Shown here: positions 17,813 through 17,878 of the stretch, piece after piece
How positions within the stretch are numbered: the stretch's first letter is position 1
Layout of the letters: the number at the start of each line of letters is the position of its first letter
From: JBBDLF01 sp040879025
Lineage (GTDB): Bacteria > Pseudomonadota > Gammaproteobacteria > Pseudomonadales > Pseudohongiellaceae
NCBI GenBank assembly: GCA_040879025.1
Contig: JBBDLF010000030.1
Coordinates: 1 to 17,878 of the forward strand
Reading direction: 5' to 3'
DNA: 17,878 nucleotides
Notes under the pieces: model-generated
Databases searched by the model: none
What the model was told of the DNA's origin: nothing
The model's input: only the letters and a program-made list of their open reading frames with translations
Translations under genes and position numbers: made by a program

Positions 17813-17865
17813 GCTTAACGCTCAAAACCGGCGGATGCTTCGCACCGCTGTTTTGAGCGTTAGGC
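17813..17865 (+). other. attC site, near-canonical
   Basis: GCTTAAC (17813-17819) and GTTAGGC (17859-17865) match RYYYAAC and GTTRRRY exactly and are extended to near-continuous arms: CGCTCAAAAC with GTTTTGAGCG and GGCGG with CCGC. One unpaired C on the left and one T on the right act as extrahelical bases, around an ATGCTTCGCA tip. At 53 bp it is the best-formed attC in the window. Cut expected between G17859 and T17860. Confidence 0.92.
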
Positions 17866-17878
17866 CGACATACGAACA

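Overview
The window looks like the interior of a sedentary (chromosomal-type) integron cassette array from a proteobacterium, most likely a gammaproteobacterium. Small, promoter-poor genes are separated by imperfect inverted repeats with attC architecture: a R''-like box (xxxTAAC) on the left and a R'-like box (GTTAxxx) on the right. All attC sites point the same way, so the integron platform should lie to the left; no intI or attI is in the window. The host is not identified: the evidence is family content only (VOC, GNAT, CcdAB, BrnTA, HicAB, YefM-YoeB, HigBA, VapBC, IS91 and IS3 remnants, group IIC intron).

Layout. 1-1200: truncated XRE antitoxin, VOC protein, DUF2059-like protein, each followed by an attC or attC half. 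1202-2600: a group IIC intron whose reverse-transcriptase core is deleted. 2623-3326: VapC-Phd cassette. 3346-3948: GNAT cassette. 3943-5007: two-gene cassette with an ECF sigma factor and a DUF6768-like membrane protein. 5002-5786: reverse-strand VapBC. 5814-6639: HigBA with a frameshifted toxin. 6650-6910: broken cassette gene joined to a tyrosine-recombinase fragment. 6913-7616: reverse-strand BrnTA. 7611-8278: reverse-strand CcdAB. 8279-9530: wreckage of an IS91-type element, a tyrosine recombinase and a Fic gene. 9660-13960: a block that does not look like cassettes (start of a RecQ-like gene, complete SNF2/SWIM helicase, complete pirin, decayed alginate-export porin). 13958-14324: bicupin fragment and an AbiE remnant. 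14315-14887: BrnTA whose toxin has no normal start codon. 14918-15541: HicAB whose toxin has an in-frame TGA. 15548-16006: second, truncated VapC-Phd copy fused to the 3' end of an IS3-type element. 16080-16740: reverse-strand YefM-YoeB with a frameshifted toxin. 16793-17575: 5' stub of a second intron, then a decayed PEP-utilising enzyme. 17572-17865: an orphan BrnA-like antitoxin and a textbook attC.

Two patterns stand out. First, point-like lesions in the toxin-antitoxin modules fall only in toxins (HigB, HicA, YoeB, and the start codon of the second BrnT), while nine partner antitoxins are open from start to stop. Second, in all five toxin-first operons the inferred -10 element ends 5-7 nt before the toxin start codon, which predicts leaderless toxin mRNAs, whereas the antitoxins read internally or first have Shine-Dalgarno-like sequences. 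Both are inferences from reading the sequence and need comparative and transcript data.
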